Shown: positions 45,174-59,463 of the stretch, one piece after another
Layout of the letters: the number at the start of each line of letters is the position of its first letter
Position numbering within the stretch: the first letter of the stretch is position 1
Source of the DNA: Myceligenerans indicum
GTDB lineage: Bacteria; Actinomycetota; Actinomycetes; Actinomycetales; Cellulomonadaceae
Length of the DNA stretch: 64,000 nucleotides
Reading direction: 5' to 3'
Assembly: GCF_016742955.1 (NCBI RefSeq)
Contig: NZ_JABBYC010000006.1
Span: 1 to 64,000 of the forward strand
Translations under genes and position numbers: made by a program
The notes under the pieces: generated by a model
The model's database searches: none
Told to the model about the DNA's origin: nothing
Seen by the model: the letters and a program-made list of their open reading frames with translations, nothing else

Positions 45174-45224
45174 GTACGGGCGGGGCGCCGCCGGGCCGGG
45201 CATCGGCCCGGCGGCGTCCCGTAC
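45174..45224 (-). promoter_or_regulatory. Very strong intercistronic hairpin between atpD and atpC
   Basis: Inner arms CGCCGCCGGGCC (45186-45197) and GGCCCGGCGGCG (45205-45216) pair perfectly over 12 bp with a 7-base loop. Outer arms GTACGGG (45174-45180) and CCCGTAC (45218-45224) extend the stem. It fills the gap between the atpD stop and the atpC ribosome site. There is no U-tract, so it may set transcript stability, pausing or epsilon dosage rather than terminate. Confidence 0.7.
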
Positions 45225-45237
45225 GGGGCACGGTGCC

Positions 45238-47671
<2,434 letters not shown>

Positions 47672-47674
47672 GTC

Positions 47675-49300
47675 TCAGGCCTTCTTCGAGACGACGATCT
47701 GCTCCTGCTCGACGTCGACGGGCTGGCCGTCACCGCCACCGACCAGGGCCACGCCGTCGCTCTTGACGAAGGCGGCGCGGAACTCGTCGACACCGGCCTG
47801 CAGGGCAGCCTCGGTCTCGTCGTCCCACTTGCCCGTCTCGGCGATCTTCTGCAGGACGTCGGACTTGCGGCGCAGGTGGTCCAGCATCTCCGACTCGAAC
47901 CGCTTGATGTCCTCGATCGGGACATCGTCCAGCTTGCCCTTGGTACCGGCCCACACGGAGGCGACCTGGTCCTCGACCGGGTACGGCGAGTACTGGGGCT
48001 GCTTGAGCAGCTCCATGAGCGCCGCACCGCGCTGCAGCTGACCGCGCGAGGCCGCGTCGAGGTCGGACGCGAACATCGCGAACGCCTCGAGCGAGCGGTA
48101 CTGCGCCAGCTCCAGCTTCAGGGTTCCGGAGACCTTCTTCATCGCCTTGACCTGCGCGTCACCGCCGACTCGGGAGACCGAGATACCGACGTCGACCGCC
48201 GGGCGCTGGTCGGCGTTGAACAGGTCGGACTGCAGGAAGATCTGGCCGTCCGTGATGGAGATGACGTTCGTCGGGATGTACGCCGAGACGTCGTTCGCCT
48301 TGGTCTCGATGATCGGCAGGCCGGTCATCGACCCCGCGCCCAGGTCGTCGCTGAGCTTGGCGCAGCGCTCGAGCAGGCGGGAGTGCAGGTAGAAGACGTC
48401 ACCGGGGTACGCCTCGCGGCCCGGCGGACGGCGCAGCAGCAGCGACACGGCGCGGTAGGCCTCGGCCTGCTTGGACAGGTCGTCGAAGATGATCAGGACG
48501 TGCTTCCCGCTGTACATCCAGTGCTGGCCGATGGCCGAGCCGGTGTACGGGGCGAGGTACTTGAAGCCCGCCGGGTCGGACGCCGGGGCCGCGACGATCG
48601 TCGTGTACTCCAGCGCACCGGCCTCTTCGAGCGCACCGCGCACGGAGGCGATCGTCGAACCCTTCTGGCCGACGGCGACATAGATGCAGCGAACCTGCTT
48701 GGACGGGTCGCCCGACTCCCAGTTGGACTTCTGGTTGATGATCGTGTCGACCGCGATCGCCGTCTTGCCGGTCTGCCGGTCGCCGATGATCAGCTGACGC
48801 TGACCGCGGCCGATCGGGATCATCGAGTCGACCGCCTTGATACCGGTCTGCAGCGGCTCGTGCACCGACTTGCGCTGCATGACGCCGGGAGCCTGCAGCT
48901 CCAGGGCGCGGCGAGCCTCCGTCGCGATCTCGCCGAGACCGTCGACCGGGTTGCCCAGCGGGTCCACGACGCGGCCGAGGTAGCCCTCGCCCACCGGGAC
49001 CGAGAGAACCTCACCCGTGCGGCGGACCTCCTGGCCCTCCTCGATGCCGGTGAACTCACCGAGGATGACCACACCGATCTCGCGAACGTCCAGGTTCAGC
49101 GCGAGGCCGAGCGTGCCGTCCTCGAAGCGCAGCAGCTCGTTGGCCATCGCGCCGGGCAGACCCTCGACGCGCGCGATGCCGTCGGCGGCGAAGACGACGC
49201 GGCCCACCTCCTCGGCCGCCGCGGCGTCGGGCTCGTAGGACTTCACGAAGCTGTCCAGCGCGGCACGGATCTCGTCCGGCCGGATCGTCAGCTCAGCCAT
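47675..49300 (-). CDS. atpA: ATP synthase alpha subunit
   Basis: The non-catalytic nucleotide-binding F1 subunit. 541 residues with Walker [11 protein letters not shown], the [19 protein letters not shown] stretch and [34 protein letters not shown] 49300 has AGGAG 8 bases upstream. The C-terminus has the acidic extension common in Actinobacteria. Confidence 0.98.
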   Translation of the reverse strand: MAELTIRPDEIRAALDSFVKSYEPDAAAAEEVGRVVFAADGIARVEGLPGAMANELLRFEDGTLGLALNLDVREIGVVILGEFTGIEEGQEVRRTGEVLSVPVGEGYLGRVVDPLGNPVDGLGEIATEARRALELQAPGVMQRKSVHEPLQTGIKAVDSMIPIGRGQRQLIIGDRQTGKTAIAVDTIINQKSNWESGDPSKQVRCIYVAVGQKGSTIASVRGALEEAGALEYTTIVAAPASDPAGFKYLAPYTGSAIGQHWMYSGKHVLIIFDDLSKQAEAYRAVSLLLRRPPGREAYPGDVFYLHSRLLERCAKLSDDLGAGSMTGLPIIETKANDVSAYIPTNVISITDGQIFLQSDLFNADQRPAVDVGISVSRVGGDAQVKAMKKVSGTLKLELAQYRSLEAFAMFASDLDAASRGQLQRGAALMELLKQPQYSPYPVEDQVASVWAGTKGKLDDVPIEDIKRFESEMLDHLRRKSDVLQKIAETGKWDDETEAALQAGVDEFRAAFVKSDGVALVGGGDGQPVDVEQEQIVVSKKA

Positions 49301-49446
49301 TGCTCTTCTCCTGTCGTGCCGCGGTCGGGCGCGGCGGAAGGGTTGTACTCACGTGATTCAGCTGTCCCGAATCTCGGCTTCGGTCTCGGTTCCGCTCCGG
49401 GCGGGCGGCTCGTGCCTCGCCCCCCACCCTGCGCTGCACCTCCACG

Positions 49447-50258
49447 TCAACCGGCCAGGCGACGCTGCGCGTCCGCCAGGCGCGACAGGACGGTGGAGTC
49501 GACGACGTCGGCGCCGACCTGGATGCGCAAGCCTCCGACGACCACGGGGTCGACGGTGACGTTCAGCTGCACGGCACGGCCGTACGACCGTTCCAGGATC
49601 GCACCGAGGCGCTGCTCCTGGGCGTGGGTCAGCACCGTCGCCGAGGTCACCATGGCGACGAGTCGCTGACGACGCTCCGCCGCGGCCTCGCCGTACCAGG
49701 TGAGGGTCGGCACGAAGCGACGACCCCGAGGGTGCACCGTCGCCCGCTGGGCGAGCTCCTGCGTCACCGGGTCGACCTTGCCGCCCAGCAGCGCGTCGAC
49801 CAGGGCGCGCCGCCGCGCGGGCGCGGTCGAGCTGTCCGACAGCGCGTGGCGTGCCTCGCGCTGCCCGACGAGCACCCGGGTCACCCGGAACAGCTCGTCC
49901 TCGACGGTCTCGAGCGCGCCGCGTGCCTCGGCCGCAGCCAGTGTCGCGTCCACGGACAGCCGTTCGATGCCGTCCACCAGGTCGGCCTCGCTGGACCAGC
50001 GCGACCGGACCATGCCCGAGAGCAGGTCGACCACGCGCCCGTCGAAGCGGCCCAGCAGACCGGCCACCAGGGCGGCCTTGTCCTCGCCGGCACGGGACGG
50101 GTCGGAGAGCGAGCGGCGCAGTGCGCCCGACTCGTCCAGCGCCTCGACCACGGCGAACAACTGCTCGCCGAGCGCGAGGGCGTCCGCACCCGCGGCCCGC
50201 AGGACCGGCTCGAACCGCTCCTGCGCCGCCGCCAGGGATGCTCCGCTCGTTCCCCGCA

Positions 50259-50259
<1 letters not shown>
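49447..50259 (-). CDS. atpH: ATP synthase delta subunit
   Basis: A peripheral-stalk protein linking b subunits to the top of F1. 270 residues, longer than the roughly 180 of E. coli, as in other Actinobacteria. The C-terminal OSCP-like part is clear (RLVAMVTSATVLTHAQEQRLGAILERSYGRAVQLNVTVDPVVVGGLRIQVG). The N-terminus carries an extra helical segment. ATG 50259 overlaps the atpF stop by 1 base (TGATG). Confidence 0.95.
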
Positions 50260-52005
<1,746 letters not shown>

Positions 52006-52283
52006 GGACGTCGCAAACGTGGACAGGATGACTCCCGGTGGTCTGAAGGCCCGGCGCGCAAGGCAACCGCGATTGGCGGTACGGGCGCACCATCGGGCCT
52101 GGCCGTCATGGATTCGCGAGTAGCCTAACTCATGTTTAGCGTCTTCAGGGCGTCCTAGGCCGGTGGATTGGCCGCTTGTGACGAATCGCGCATGGCTTGT
52201 CATGTCGCTGTGCCGACACCATGGGGATCACTCCAGGTCGGACGGCTGCCGGCCGGCAGGGCTCCGGCAGCTGCGCGGCACCG

Positions 52284-52721
52284 TCAGCCGTCGACGTACG
52301 GAACCCGGCCGTTGCGCACGGCCCGGTAGTCCAGCAGCGCCGATCCGACGGCACCGAGCGCCACGACGCCGAGCACCACGAACCGGGCGGCCGCGGGCAT
52401 CCCGTCGATCACCCCGCGCAGAGCCAGGAGGGCGAGGAAGAGCACCGCCATCTTTGCGAGCCAGCTCCCCATGACGTACCCGGCCATGGTGGCCGGTGGC
52501 TTTCCGACGCTCGCCCACATCGACCACACGGTGGTGCCGCAGAAGAAGGCGACGACGACGCCGCCGGCCAGCGCACCGAGCAGGCCCGGCAGACCCGCCG
52601 TCGCCAGACCGACGAGGCCGCCGACCACGACCAGGCCGGCCACCAGCAGTCCCCCGTCGCGCAGCGCTGATCGCAGGACGGCGCGCTCCGGCCCCTGGGG
52701 TTCGGCACTCGTCTCAGGCAT
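52284..52721 (-). CDS. AtpI-like membrane protein
   Basis: A 145-residue protein with four predicted membrane helices (LLVAGLVVVGGLVGLA; LLGALAGGVVVAFFCGTTV; MAVLFLALLALRGVI; FVVLGVVALGAVGSALLDY). Its place just before atpB and its topology match the AtpI-like proteins that help c-ring assembly or Mg uptake. ATG 52721 overlaps the end of the transferase gene by 8 bp and has GAGGAG upstream. Sequence similarity to characterised AtpI is weak, so the role is inferred from context. Confidence 0.8.
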   Translation of the reverse strand: MPETSAEPQGPERAVLRSALRDGGLLVAGLVVVGGLVGLATAGLPGLLGALAGGVVVAFFCGTTVWSMWASVGKPPATMAGYVMGSWLAKMAVLFLALLALRGVIDGMPAAARFVVLGVVALGAVGSALLDYRAVRNGRVPYVDG

Positions 52722-53940
52722 GACTCTCCTCGTTGTTCTGCGGCGCGTGCGGTCCGAGGCCGGCACCGGCCCGTGGGCGGGGCGCGGCCGGGCGGCCGGC
52801 CATCGCCGAGCCGTGGCCTGCCTGCTCCAGCGCGGCGTCGTCGTCCAGGAAACGGCCCCGGTTCCGCAGCGGGCCCATCGTCACCACGATCGCCAGGAGG
52901 ACCGCCGCCGCCGTGCAGGACATGACGATCCGCCAGTCCCATTCCACCAGGGCCGCGGCGCCGAAGGCGAAGACGGCCGTCCACACGTACAGGATGAGCA
53001 CGGCGCGGCGGTGCGAGTGACCGAGAGCGAGCATCCGGTGGTGCAGGTGCAGCCGGTCCGGGGCCATCGGCGACTTCCCGGCGGCCAGCCGCCGCACCAC
53101 GGCCATGGCCATGTCGGTCAGCGGCAGCATGATCACCGCGACGGGCAGCAGCAGCGGGAACAGCGCCGGGATCGCGGCGGCGCCCGTCATCACGTCGGGC
53201 TTGATGTTGCCGGTCACCGTGATCGCGGCTCCCGCCATCACGAGTCCCAGCACCATCGACCCGCTGTCGCCCATGAAGATGCGGGACGGGAAGAAGTTGT
53301 GCGGCAGGAAGCCTACGCACACACCCACCAGCACGGCCATCATCAGGGCGGCGAGCGACGCGTAGTTGTCGGGCGTGTCCTCAGCCGTCAGACGGTAGGT
53401 GTACAGGAAGAAGGCCGTGCCACCGATGGCGATGATCCCCGCGGCCAGCCCGTCCAGCCCGTCCACGAAGTTCACCGCGTTCATCGCGATCACGACCACC
53501 AGGACGGTGGCGATCAGCGACAGCCGCGACGACGGGATGGTCAGGCCGCCGGGTGTGGGGAGGGTGACGAGCTGGACCTGGTTCAACGCCATGAAGCCGG
53601 CGGCGAGCACCTGGCCGGCGAGCTTCGTGAGCCAGTCCAGGTCCCAGATGTCGTCGGCCCAGCCGAGGGCGCACACGATGAGCGCCCCGCCCACGATGCC
53701 GAACACCTGGCGATCCTCGAAGACGCCCTCGAGGAACGGCATCCGCGAGGCCAGGAGCACCGCCACGACGATCCCGAGCATGATCGCCAGACCACCGGCA
53801 CGCGGCGTCGGCACCGAGTGCACGTCGCGGGCGCGCACCGCCGAGATGGCCGAGGTCCGCATCGCCACCCACCGCGCGGCGGGCGTGGTCAGGAACGTGA
53901 CCGCGGCGGCCACGAGCATCAGCAGCAGGTACACCCTCAC
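52714..53940 (-). CDS. Undecaprenyl-phosphate glycosyl-1-phosphate transferase (WecA/TagO type)
   Basis: A 408-residue polytopic enzyme of the MraY/WecA superfamily. It transfers a sugar-1-phosphate, often GlcNAc-1-P, to undecaprenyl phosphate and starts cell-wall glycopolymer synthesis. Motifs include VPTPRAGGLAIMLG, ALGWADDIWDL, NAVNFVDGLDGLAAG, FMGDSGSMVLG and the cytoplasmic His loop APDRLHLHHRML. GTG 53940 overlaps the upstream stop (GTGA) and has GGAGGAAG 5 bases upstream. Linkage to atpI and sua5 is common in Actinobacteria. The sugar used is not proven. Confidence 0.92.
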   Translation of the reverse strand: MRVYLLLMLVAAAVTFLTTPAARWVAMRTSAISAVRARDVHSVPTPRAGGLAIMLGIVVAVLLASRMPFLEGVFEDRQVFGIVGGALIVCALGWADDIWDLDWLTKLAGQVLAAGFMALNQVQLVTLPTPGGLTIPSSRLSLIATVLVVVIAMNAVNFVDGLDGLAAGIIAIGGTAFFLYTYRLTAEDTPDNYASLAALMMAVLVGVCVGFLPHNFFPSRIFMGDSGSMVLGLVMAGAAITVTGNIKPDVMTGAAAIPALFPLLLPVAVIMLPLTDMAMAVVRRLAAGKSPMAPDRLHLHHRMLALGHSHRRAVLILYVWTAVFAFGAAALVEWDWRIVMSCTAAAVLLAIVVTMGPLRNRGRFLDDDAALEQAGHGSAMAGRPAAPRPRAGAGLGPHAPQNNEESHA

Positions 53941-54602
53941 GCGTCTTCCTCCAGGCCCAGCACGGGCGCCACCTCGCGCAACGCCTCCGACCCGACGGCT
54001 CCGGACCGTACCACGCGCAGTTTTTCGCCCGTGGCGTCGACGATGGTCGACGCCGTGCCACCGGGGGCCGCCCCGCCGTCGAGGTAGACGGACACCGAGT
54101 CGCCGAGCTGCTCGCGCGCGTCGTCGACGTCGACCGCCGCCGGCCTGCCGGAGAGGTTCGCGCTCGACACGGCCAGCGGGCCTGTGCGCCGCAGGAGCGC
54201 GAGGGCCGCCGGGTGGTCGGGCATGCGCAGCGCCACCGTCCCGTGCGTCTCCCCCAGGTCCCACTGCAGGGACGGCTGGGACCTCAGGATGATCGTGAAG
54301 CCGCCCGGCCAGAACGCCTCGGCCAGCCGCCGGGCGTCGTCGGGAACCTCGGTGGCGAGCCCGTCGAGGGTGGCGACGTCGCCGATCAACACGGGCGGTG
54401 GCATCTGCCGGCCCCGGCCCTTGGCGGCGAGGAGGGCGGCGACGGCCTCGGCGTCGAAGGCGTCGGCCGCGATGCCGTAGACGGTGTCGGTCGGCAGCAC
54501 CACGAGACTGCCGCGCGCGATCGCGTTGACCGCCTCGTCGATCGCCGGTCCCCAGGTCTGCGGGTTCGTAGCATCGAGCGTGGGACGTGCAGGTACGGTC
54601 AC
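53937..54602 (-). CDS. L-threonylcarbamoyladenylate synthase (Sua5/YrdC)
   Basis: Makes threonylcarbamoyl-AMP from Thr, bicarbonate and ATP for the t6A37 tRNA modification. 221 residues with the conserved LVVLPTDTVYGIAADAF, FWPGGFTIIL, VALRMPDHPAALALL and PLAVSSANLSGRPA blocks. It consists of the YrdC domain without the long Sua5 C-terminal domain. GTG 54602 gives the expected N-terminus. It lies 13 bp after prmC in a translation-related cluster. Confidence 0.93.
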   Translation of the reverse strand: MTVPARPTLDATNPQTWGPAIDEAVNAIARGSLVVLPTDTVYGIAADAFDAEAVAALLAAKGRGRQMPPPVLIGDVATLDGLATEVPDDARRLAEAFWPGGFTIILRSQPSLQWDLGETHGTVALRMPDHPAALALLRRTGPLAVSSANLSGRPAAVDVDDAREQLGDSVSVYLDGGAAPGGTASTIVDATGEKLRVVRSGAVGSEALREVAPVLGLEEDA

Positions 54603-54615
54603 GAGCCTCAGTCTT

Positions 54616-55545
54616 TCACGATCCGGGGGTGGATTCGTCCCGAGTGGTCCTCCGGGCCACGACCATACGGGGCCGCCCGGTGAGGTCCTCCCGGGTGACG
54701 GCGGGCGCGAACGCGCCGGTCCGGTCGACCATCGCGCGCGCCTCCGCGGCCTGGACCTCTGCGTGTTCCATGACGAACAGCCCGCCGGGGCGCAGCAGGC
54801 GCGCCGCGGCCGCGACGATGCCCCGCGGCACCTCGAGCCCGTCCGCGCCGAGCCCGTACAACGCGACCGCAGGATCGTGGGCAGCCACCTCGGGGTCCCG
54901 CGGCACCGCGTCGGACGGCACGTACGGCGGGTTGGAGACGACGACGTCGACCGCGCCGTCCAGCTCGCGCAGCGCCGTGCGCGCGTCACCACGCACGAGG
55001 CGCACGAGCCCGGCCGCGCACCCGGCGATGTTGCGGGCCGCCCATTCGTGCGCTCGGGCGTCCAGCTCCACGGCATGTACCCGGCTGCCGGGGACCTCGG
55101 TCGCGACGGACAGCGCCACGGCGCCGGACCCGGTGCAGAGGTCGACGACGACGGGCGGACGGGAGCCCGGCGGATCCCCCACCCCGGGGGCCGGCTCCCG
55201 GACGAGTCGGCATGCCTCGTCGATCGCCTCCTGGGCGACCTGCTCCGTCTCGGGCCGGGGGACGAAGACGCCCGGCCCGACGGCCAGTTCCAGATGGCGG
55301 AAGTGAGCGACGCCGGTCAGATGTTGCAGCGGCTCCCGGGCCGCGCGCCGGGAGACGAGAGCGTCGAACGGGGACCGGGCGTCGTCGGGCACGGGCGTAC
55401 CGAGAATCGCGCGACGACGTACCTCGCCGGGGTCGACTCCGAGGACGTGCGCCAGGAGCAGCTCGGCGTCGACACGCGGGGACGCCACGCCGGCGTCGGA
55501 CAGGACCTGCGCCGCTCCGGCGATCAGCCGTTCGGTGGCGATCAT
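54616..55545 (-). CDS. prmC: Release factor glutamine methyltransferase PrmC (HemK)
   Basis: Methylates the GGQ glutamine of release factors using SAM. 309 residues. The N-terminal helical domain (ASPRVDAELLLAHVLG) precedes FVPRPETEQVAQEAIDEA. The SAM motif is VVDLCTGSGAVALSVA and the catalytic NPPY is in DVVVSNPPYVPSD. It is adjacent to its substrate gene prfA (85 bp). ATG 55545 is used; the ribosome site is weak. Confidence 0.95.
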   Translation of the reverse strand: MIATERLIAGAAQVLSDAGVASPRVDAELLLAHVLGVDPGEVRRRAILGTPVPDDARSPFDALVSRRAAREPLQHLTGVAHFRHLELAVGPGVFVPRPETEQVAQEAIDEACRLVREPAPGVGDPPGSRPPVVVDLCTGSGAVALSVATEVPGSRVHAVELDARAHEWAARNIAGCAAGLVRLVRGDARTALRELDGAVDVVVSNPPYVPSDAVPRDPEVAAHDPAVALYGLGADGLEVPRGIVAAAARLLRPGGLFVMEHAEVQAAEARAMVDRTGAFAPAVTREDLTGRPRMVVARRTTRDESTPGS

Positions 55546-55630
55546 CGGAGCGCGGGGGTGGACGAGCGGGCCGGCACCGTCTGCGGTGCGGTGCGGTTCC
55601 CGCAGGGCGTGGCGGAGCGCGGGGCACGGC

Positions 55631-56731
55631 TCATACGTCGCCCGCCTCCGCGAGCCGCGCCGCCTCGTCCGCGTCGATCGCGGACCGGACGACCGGCTCC
55701 AGGTCCCCGTCCAGGACGTGGTCCAGGTTGTAGGCCTTGTAGCCGGTGCGATGGTCCGCGATCCGGTTCTCCGGGAAGTTGTACGTCCGGATCCGCTCGG
55801 ACCGGTCCACGGTACGCACCTGGGAGCGACGCAGGTCGGCTGCCTCGGCGGCGGCCGCCTCCTGCCGTGCGGCCAGGAGCCGTGCCCGCAGGACGCGCAT
55901 CGCGGCCTCGCGGTTCTGCAGCTGCGACTTCTCGTTCTGCATCGACACGACGATCCCGGAGGGCTCGTGCGTGATGCGAACCGCGGAGTCGGTGGTGTTG
56001 ACCGACTGCCCGCCGGGACCCGAGGAGCGGTACACGTCGATGCGCAGGTCGTTCTGGTCGATCTCGATCTCGCCGGGGTCATCCACCTCGGGGAAGACCA
56101 GGACGCCCGCCGCCGAAGTGTGGATGCGCCCCTGGGACTCCGTGACCGGGACGCGCTGGACCCGGTGTACGCCGCCCTCGTACTTGAGGTTGGCCCAGAC
56201 GCCCTCGGACGGGTCCTCGACGACCTTGGCCTTGATCGCCACCTGCACGTCCTTGTAGCCGCCGAGCTCGGTACGGTTCTCGTCGAGCACCTGGGTGGAC
56301 CAGCCACGACGCTCCGCGAAGCGGAGGTACATGCGCAGGAGGTCGCCCGCGAACAGAGCGGACTCGTCGCCGCCCTCACCGGCCTTGATCTCGAGAATGA
56401 CGTCGCGCCCGTCGTCGGGGTCACGCGGGATCAGGACGCGACGCAGCCGTTCGGCGGCTTCCTTCTCCGCCGCCCGCAGCGAGGGGAGCGCCTCGGCGAA
56501 CTCGGGCTCACCGCCGTCGTCGAGCGCGGCCAGTTCCTCCGCCGTCTCGCGGTCGTCACGTGCCCGCTGGTAGGCACGGTGCGCCGACACCACCTGGTTG
56601 AGCTCGGCGTACCGCCGCCCCAGGCTGCGCGCACGCCCCTGATCGGCGTGCACCGCGGGGTCCGCCAGCGCTCGCTCGATCTCGGCGTGCTCCTCGAGCA
56701 GCGGTCCGACGGCGGAGAACTGCTCGGTCAT
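55631..56731 (-). CDS. prfA: Peptide chain release factor 1
   Basis: Terminates translation at UAA and UAG. 366 residues. The anticodon-like tripeptide region reads [21 protein letters not shown] (PVT, RF1 type), and the catalytic loop is [23 protein letters not shown] 56731 has GAGGAG 8 bases upstream. It follows rpmE after a gap with a strong terminator-like hairpin. Confidence 0.97.
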   Translation of the reverse strand: MTEQFSAVGPLLEEHAEIERALADPAVHADQGRARSLGRRYAELNQVVSAHRAYQRARDDRETAEELAALDDGGEPEFAEALPSLRAAEKEAAERLRRVLIPRDPDDGRDVILEIKAGEGGDESALFAGDLLRMYLRFAERRGWSTQVLDENRTELGGYKDVQVAIKAKVVEDPSEGVWANLKYEGGVHRVQRVPVTESQGRIHTSAAGVLVFPEVDDPGEIEIDQNDLRIDVYRSSGPGGQSVNTTDSAVRITHEPSGIVVSMQNEKSQLQNREAAMRVLRARLLAARQEAAAAEAADLRRSQVRTVDRSERIRTYNFPENRIADHRTGYKAYNLDHVLDGDLEPVVRSAIDADEAARLAEAGDV

Positions 56732-56776
56732 GTCGTGGCTCCTCGGCCTGGTCAGTTGGCGTCGTCCGAACGAACA

Positions 56777-56844
56777 GCAGCGCCGGCGGTCCCACGATCC
56801 GACTGCCCCTGGAGAGGTTGTCGGTGCGGGACCGCCGGCGCTGC
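56777..56844 (-). terminator. 17-bp perfect inverted repeat after rpmE
   Basis: Arms at 56777-56793 and 56828-56844 (GCAGCGCCGGCGGTCCC and its complement) with a 34-base loop, starting 8 bp after the rpmE stop. On the minus strand it is followed by TGTTCGTT. Likely terminator or mRNA 3'-end stabiliser separating rpmE from prfA. Confidence 0.7.
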
Positions 56845-56851
56845 GTGGGTG

Positions 56852-57067
56852 CTACTTGGCGGTCTTCTTGCCGTAGCGCGCCTGGAACCGGGCCACACGG
56901 CCACCGGTGTCGAGGATCTTCTGCTTGCCCGTGTAGAACGGGTGGCAGGCGCTGCACACGTCGGCGCTGATCTTGCCGGACGTCTCGGTGCTGCGCGTCA
57001 CGAACGTGTTCCCACAGGTGCAGGTCACCTCGGTGACCACGTACTCGGGGTGGATACCAGACTTCAT
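56852..57067 (-). CDS. rpmE: 50S ribosomal protein L31, zinc type
   Basis: 71 residues with the Zn-binding cysteines of the C+ form (TCTCGNTF and [16 protein letters not shown]). It is therefore the zinc-containing paralogue that is replaced by a C- form under zinc limitation in many Actinobacteria. ATG 57067 has AAGGAG 6 bases upstream. It lies after rho. Confidence 0.97.
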   Translation of the reverse strand: MKSGIHPEYVVTEVTCTCGNTFVTRSTETSGKISADVCSACHPFYTGKQKILDTGGRVARFQARYGKKTAK

Positions 57068-57148
57068 GGATGCTCCTTGATCTGAGGCCGCCGGGTCGCC
57101 CCGCTGTCTGCGGGCCGTGAAGCGGCGGGCCGAGGATCTATTCTGCCA

Positions 57149-57178
57149 GACCGCCGCACCCTCGCGGGTGCCGCGGTC
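57149..57178 (-). terminator. Terminator after rho
   Basis: A 13-bp stem with one mismatch (57149-57161 with 57166-57178; core GCACCC/GGGTGC) closing a TCGC tetraloop, 26 bp after the rho stop. It probably ends the rho mRNA or attenuates read-through into rpmE. Confidence 0.65.
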
Positions 57179-57203
57179 GTGTGAGTGACGCGGAACTCGT
57201 CGA

Positions 57204-59168
57204 TCAGACCGTCTCGCCGGGCCGCTCGTCCGTCAGCTTGCCCGGCGTCGTCTTCTGCACCTCCATGAGGAACTCGACGTTGGTCCGGTGCTCCTTGAGC
57301 TTGCCGAGCAGCAGTTCGGTGGCCTGCTGCGTGTCGAGTGCACCCATGACGCGGCGCAGCTTGTAGACGATCGAGAGTTCCTCCTTCGACATGAGGATCT
57401 CCTCACGCCGGGTACTCGACGCGTTGACGTCGATCGCCGGGAAGATGCGCTTCTCGGCGAGGGAACGCGAGAGCCGCAGCTCCATATTCCCGGTGCCCTT
57501 GAACTCCTCGAAGATGACCTCGTCCATCTTGGAACCGGTCTCGACGAGAGCGGTGGCGAGGATCGTCAGCGAACCACCGTGCTCGATGTTGCGCGCGGCG
57601 CCGAAGAACTTCTTGGGCGGGTACAGCGCGGCGGCGTCCACACCACCGGACAGGATGCGCCCGGAGGCGGGGGCCGCCAGGTTGTACGCACGGCTCAGGC
57701 GGGTGATCCCGTCCAGCAGCACGACGACGTCCTGCCCCAGTTCCACGAGGCGCTTGGCCCGCTCGATGGCGAGTTCCGCGACCAGGGTGTGGTCCGAGGC
57801 GTGGCGGTCGAACGTCGAGGAGATGACCTCGCCCTGCACCGACCGCGAGAAGTCGGTGACTTCCTCCGGCCGCTCGTCCACGAGCACCACCATGAGGTGG
57901 ACCTCGGGGTTGTTGCTGGTGATCGAGTTGGCGATCTGCTGCATCATCAGCGTCTTGCCGGCCTTGGGCGGCGCGACGATCAGACCGCGCTGGCCCTTAC
58001 CGATCGGGGCGACGATGTCGATCACCCGCGGCGTGAGCTTCGAGGCCTCGGGGTTCTCCAGGCGCAGACGCTCCTGCGGGTACAGCGGCGTGAGGTTGTT
58101 GAACTCCGCGCGCCCCTTCGCCTCGTCCGGAGTCATGCCGTTGACCGTGTCCAGGCGGACGAGCGCGTTGAACTTGTTCCGCGCGTTCTTGCCCGACGGC
58201 GGCTCCTCGCCCTCACGGGGCTGGCGCACGGCGCCGGTGATCGCGTCGCCGCGGCGCAGACCGGCCTTCTTCACCTGGTTCAGCGAGACGTACACGTCGT
58301 TGGGTCCGGCGAGGTAGCCCGACGTCCGGACGAACGCGTAGTTGTCCAGGATGTCGAGGATGCCTGCCACGGGCAGCAGCACGTCGGTCTCGGTGACCTC
58401 GACGTTCTCCAGGTCCATGTCCGGGCCCTGACCGCGGCCGCGACGCTTGCGGTCCCGCCCGCGGTCCCGGCCCCGGCGACGGCGCGAGCCGCGCTCGTCG
58501 TCCCGGTTGCCGTCGGCGCGCGGGCCTTCGTTGCGGGGACCGTTGTCACGCTGGCGGTTGTCCCGGCGCGAGTCGCCGCGGCCGCCGCCTTCGCGCCCGC
58601 TTCCGTCACGTCCTCCGGCCTCACGGGCTCCGCCGTCCCGGCCGGGCGCGTTGCCCGAGCGGTCCTGCTTGGGCTGACGGCCCTGGCCCTGGCGACCGCC
58701 GGCTTCGCCGTCCCCCTGGCCTTCCTCGGCGGGCGCGCCCTGGTCACGACCCGCGCGGCGCGAACGCGGCTGCGCGACGGCCTCCGCGAGCTCGGCGAGC
58801 CGAGCGGCACGGTCCTCGCCGGTCGACGGGGCCGCGGCGGAATCGGTGGTCGCGCTCGCCGTGGCGGGCGCGACGGCTGCTGTCACGGGGGCGGCCGCTG
58901 CGGCCGCGACGGGAGCCGTGGACTCCGTCTGCTTCTGCGCGCCGGCCTTCTTCGGCGCGCTCTTCTGCGCGGGTCGACGACGCGACGTTGCGCCGGCACC
59001 GGAGACGGGCTCACCAGTGGTGGTTCGAATGGCCTCGACAAGATCGCTCTTGCGCATCTTCGAGATGCCCTTGACGCCGAGCTCAGAGGCGAGCGACTGA
59101 AGCTCTGCCAGGCGCATGGCGCTCAGCGCGCCGCTAGCCGGCTTGGCGTTATCGGTGGTGTCTGTCAC
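57204..59168 (-). CDS. rho: Transcription termination factor Rho
   Basis: A hexameric RNA-dependent ATPase that ends transcription. 654 residues. The N-terminal Rho_N helices ([30 protein letters not shown]) are followed by about 230 residues rich in Ala, then Arg/Gly/Asp/Asn (about 115-240), an insertion typical of high-GC Actinobacteria. The cold-shock-like RNA-binding domain follows ([19 protein letters not shown]). Walker A is APPKAGKT; the Q- and R-loops are canonical. GTG 59168 has GAAGGG 6 bases upstream. Confidence 0.97.
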   Translation of the reverse strand: MTDTTDNAKPASGALSAMRLAELQSLASELGVKGISKMRKSDLVEAIRTTTGEPVSGAGATSRRRPAQKSAPKKAGAQKQTESTAPVAAAAAAPVTAAVAPATASATTDSAAAPSTGEDRAARLAELAEAVAQPRSRRAGRDQGAPAEEGQGDGEAGGRQGQGRQPKQDRSGNAPGRDGGAREAGGRDGSGREGGGRGDSRRDNRQRDNGPRNEGPRADGNRDDERGSRRRRGRDRGRDRKRRGRGQGPDMDLENVEVTETDVLLPVAGILDILDNYAFVRTSGYLAGPNDVYVSLNQVKKAGLRRGDAITGAVRQPREGEEPPSGKNARNKFNALVRLDTVNGMTPDEAKGRAEFNNLTPLYPQERLRLENPEASKLTPRVIDIVAPIGKGQRGLIVAPPKAGKTLMMQQIANSITSNNPEVHLMVVLVDERPEEVTDFSRSVQGEVISSTFDRHASDHTLVAELAIERAKRLVELGQDVVVLLDGITRLSRAYNLAAPASGRILSGGVDAAALYPPKKFFGAARNIEHGGSLTILATALVETGSKMDEVIFEEFKGTGNMELRLSRSLAEKRIFPAIDVNASSTRREEILMSKEELSIVYKLRRVMGALDTQQATELLLGKLKEHRTNVEFLMEVQKTTPGKLTDERPGETV

Positions 59169-59463
59169 GAAGGACCCTTCCCCCTCGGAACTGCGGCCTG
59201 CTTCTGGGAGGCCACATCGGCGGTGCACCCAGATGAGAACGGGCGCTGAAAACCTCGCATCAGTGGTACGACGTCGGCTGACGGGGGCAGTTGTCGGCCT
59301 GAGATGCGGCGGCTGAACGAACTCGCGCACACGAACACAGTGTGGGCGGTGGTGGTTCGGCCTTGCTCACGGGTTCGCGGCGTGATGACTCACATGATGC
59401 CGCTTTCAATCCCGAAAGGCTCACTGCATCCTACCACCTCGTCAAGGCTTGGTATCCGGAAAC
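59169..59463. other. Leader region between thrB and rho
   Basis: About 295 bp upstream of rho on the minus strand. A -35-like TTGAAA occurs near 59407-59412 without a convincing -10. Long leaders are usual for autoregulated rho genes. No small gene or RNA is supported. Confidence 0.4.

Noticed and set aside
52006..52283. Promoter of the atpB operon
   Set aside because: A TAGGCT hexamer exists on the minus strand (52122-52127), but no acceptable -35 at 16-18 bp was found, so it is not listed as a feature.
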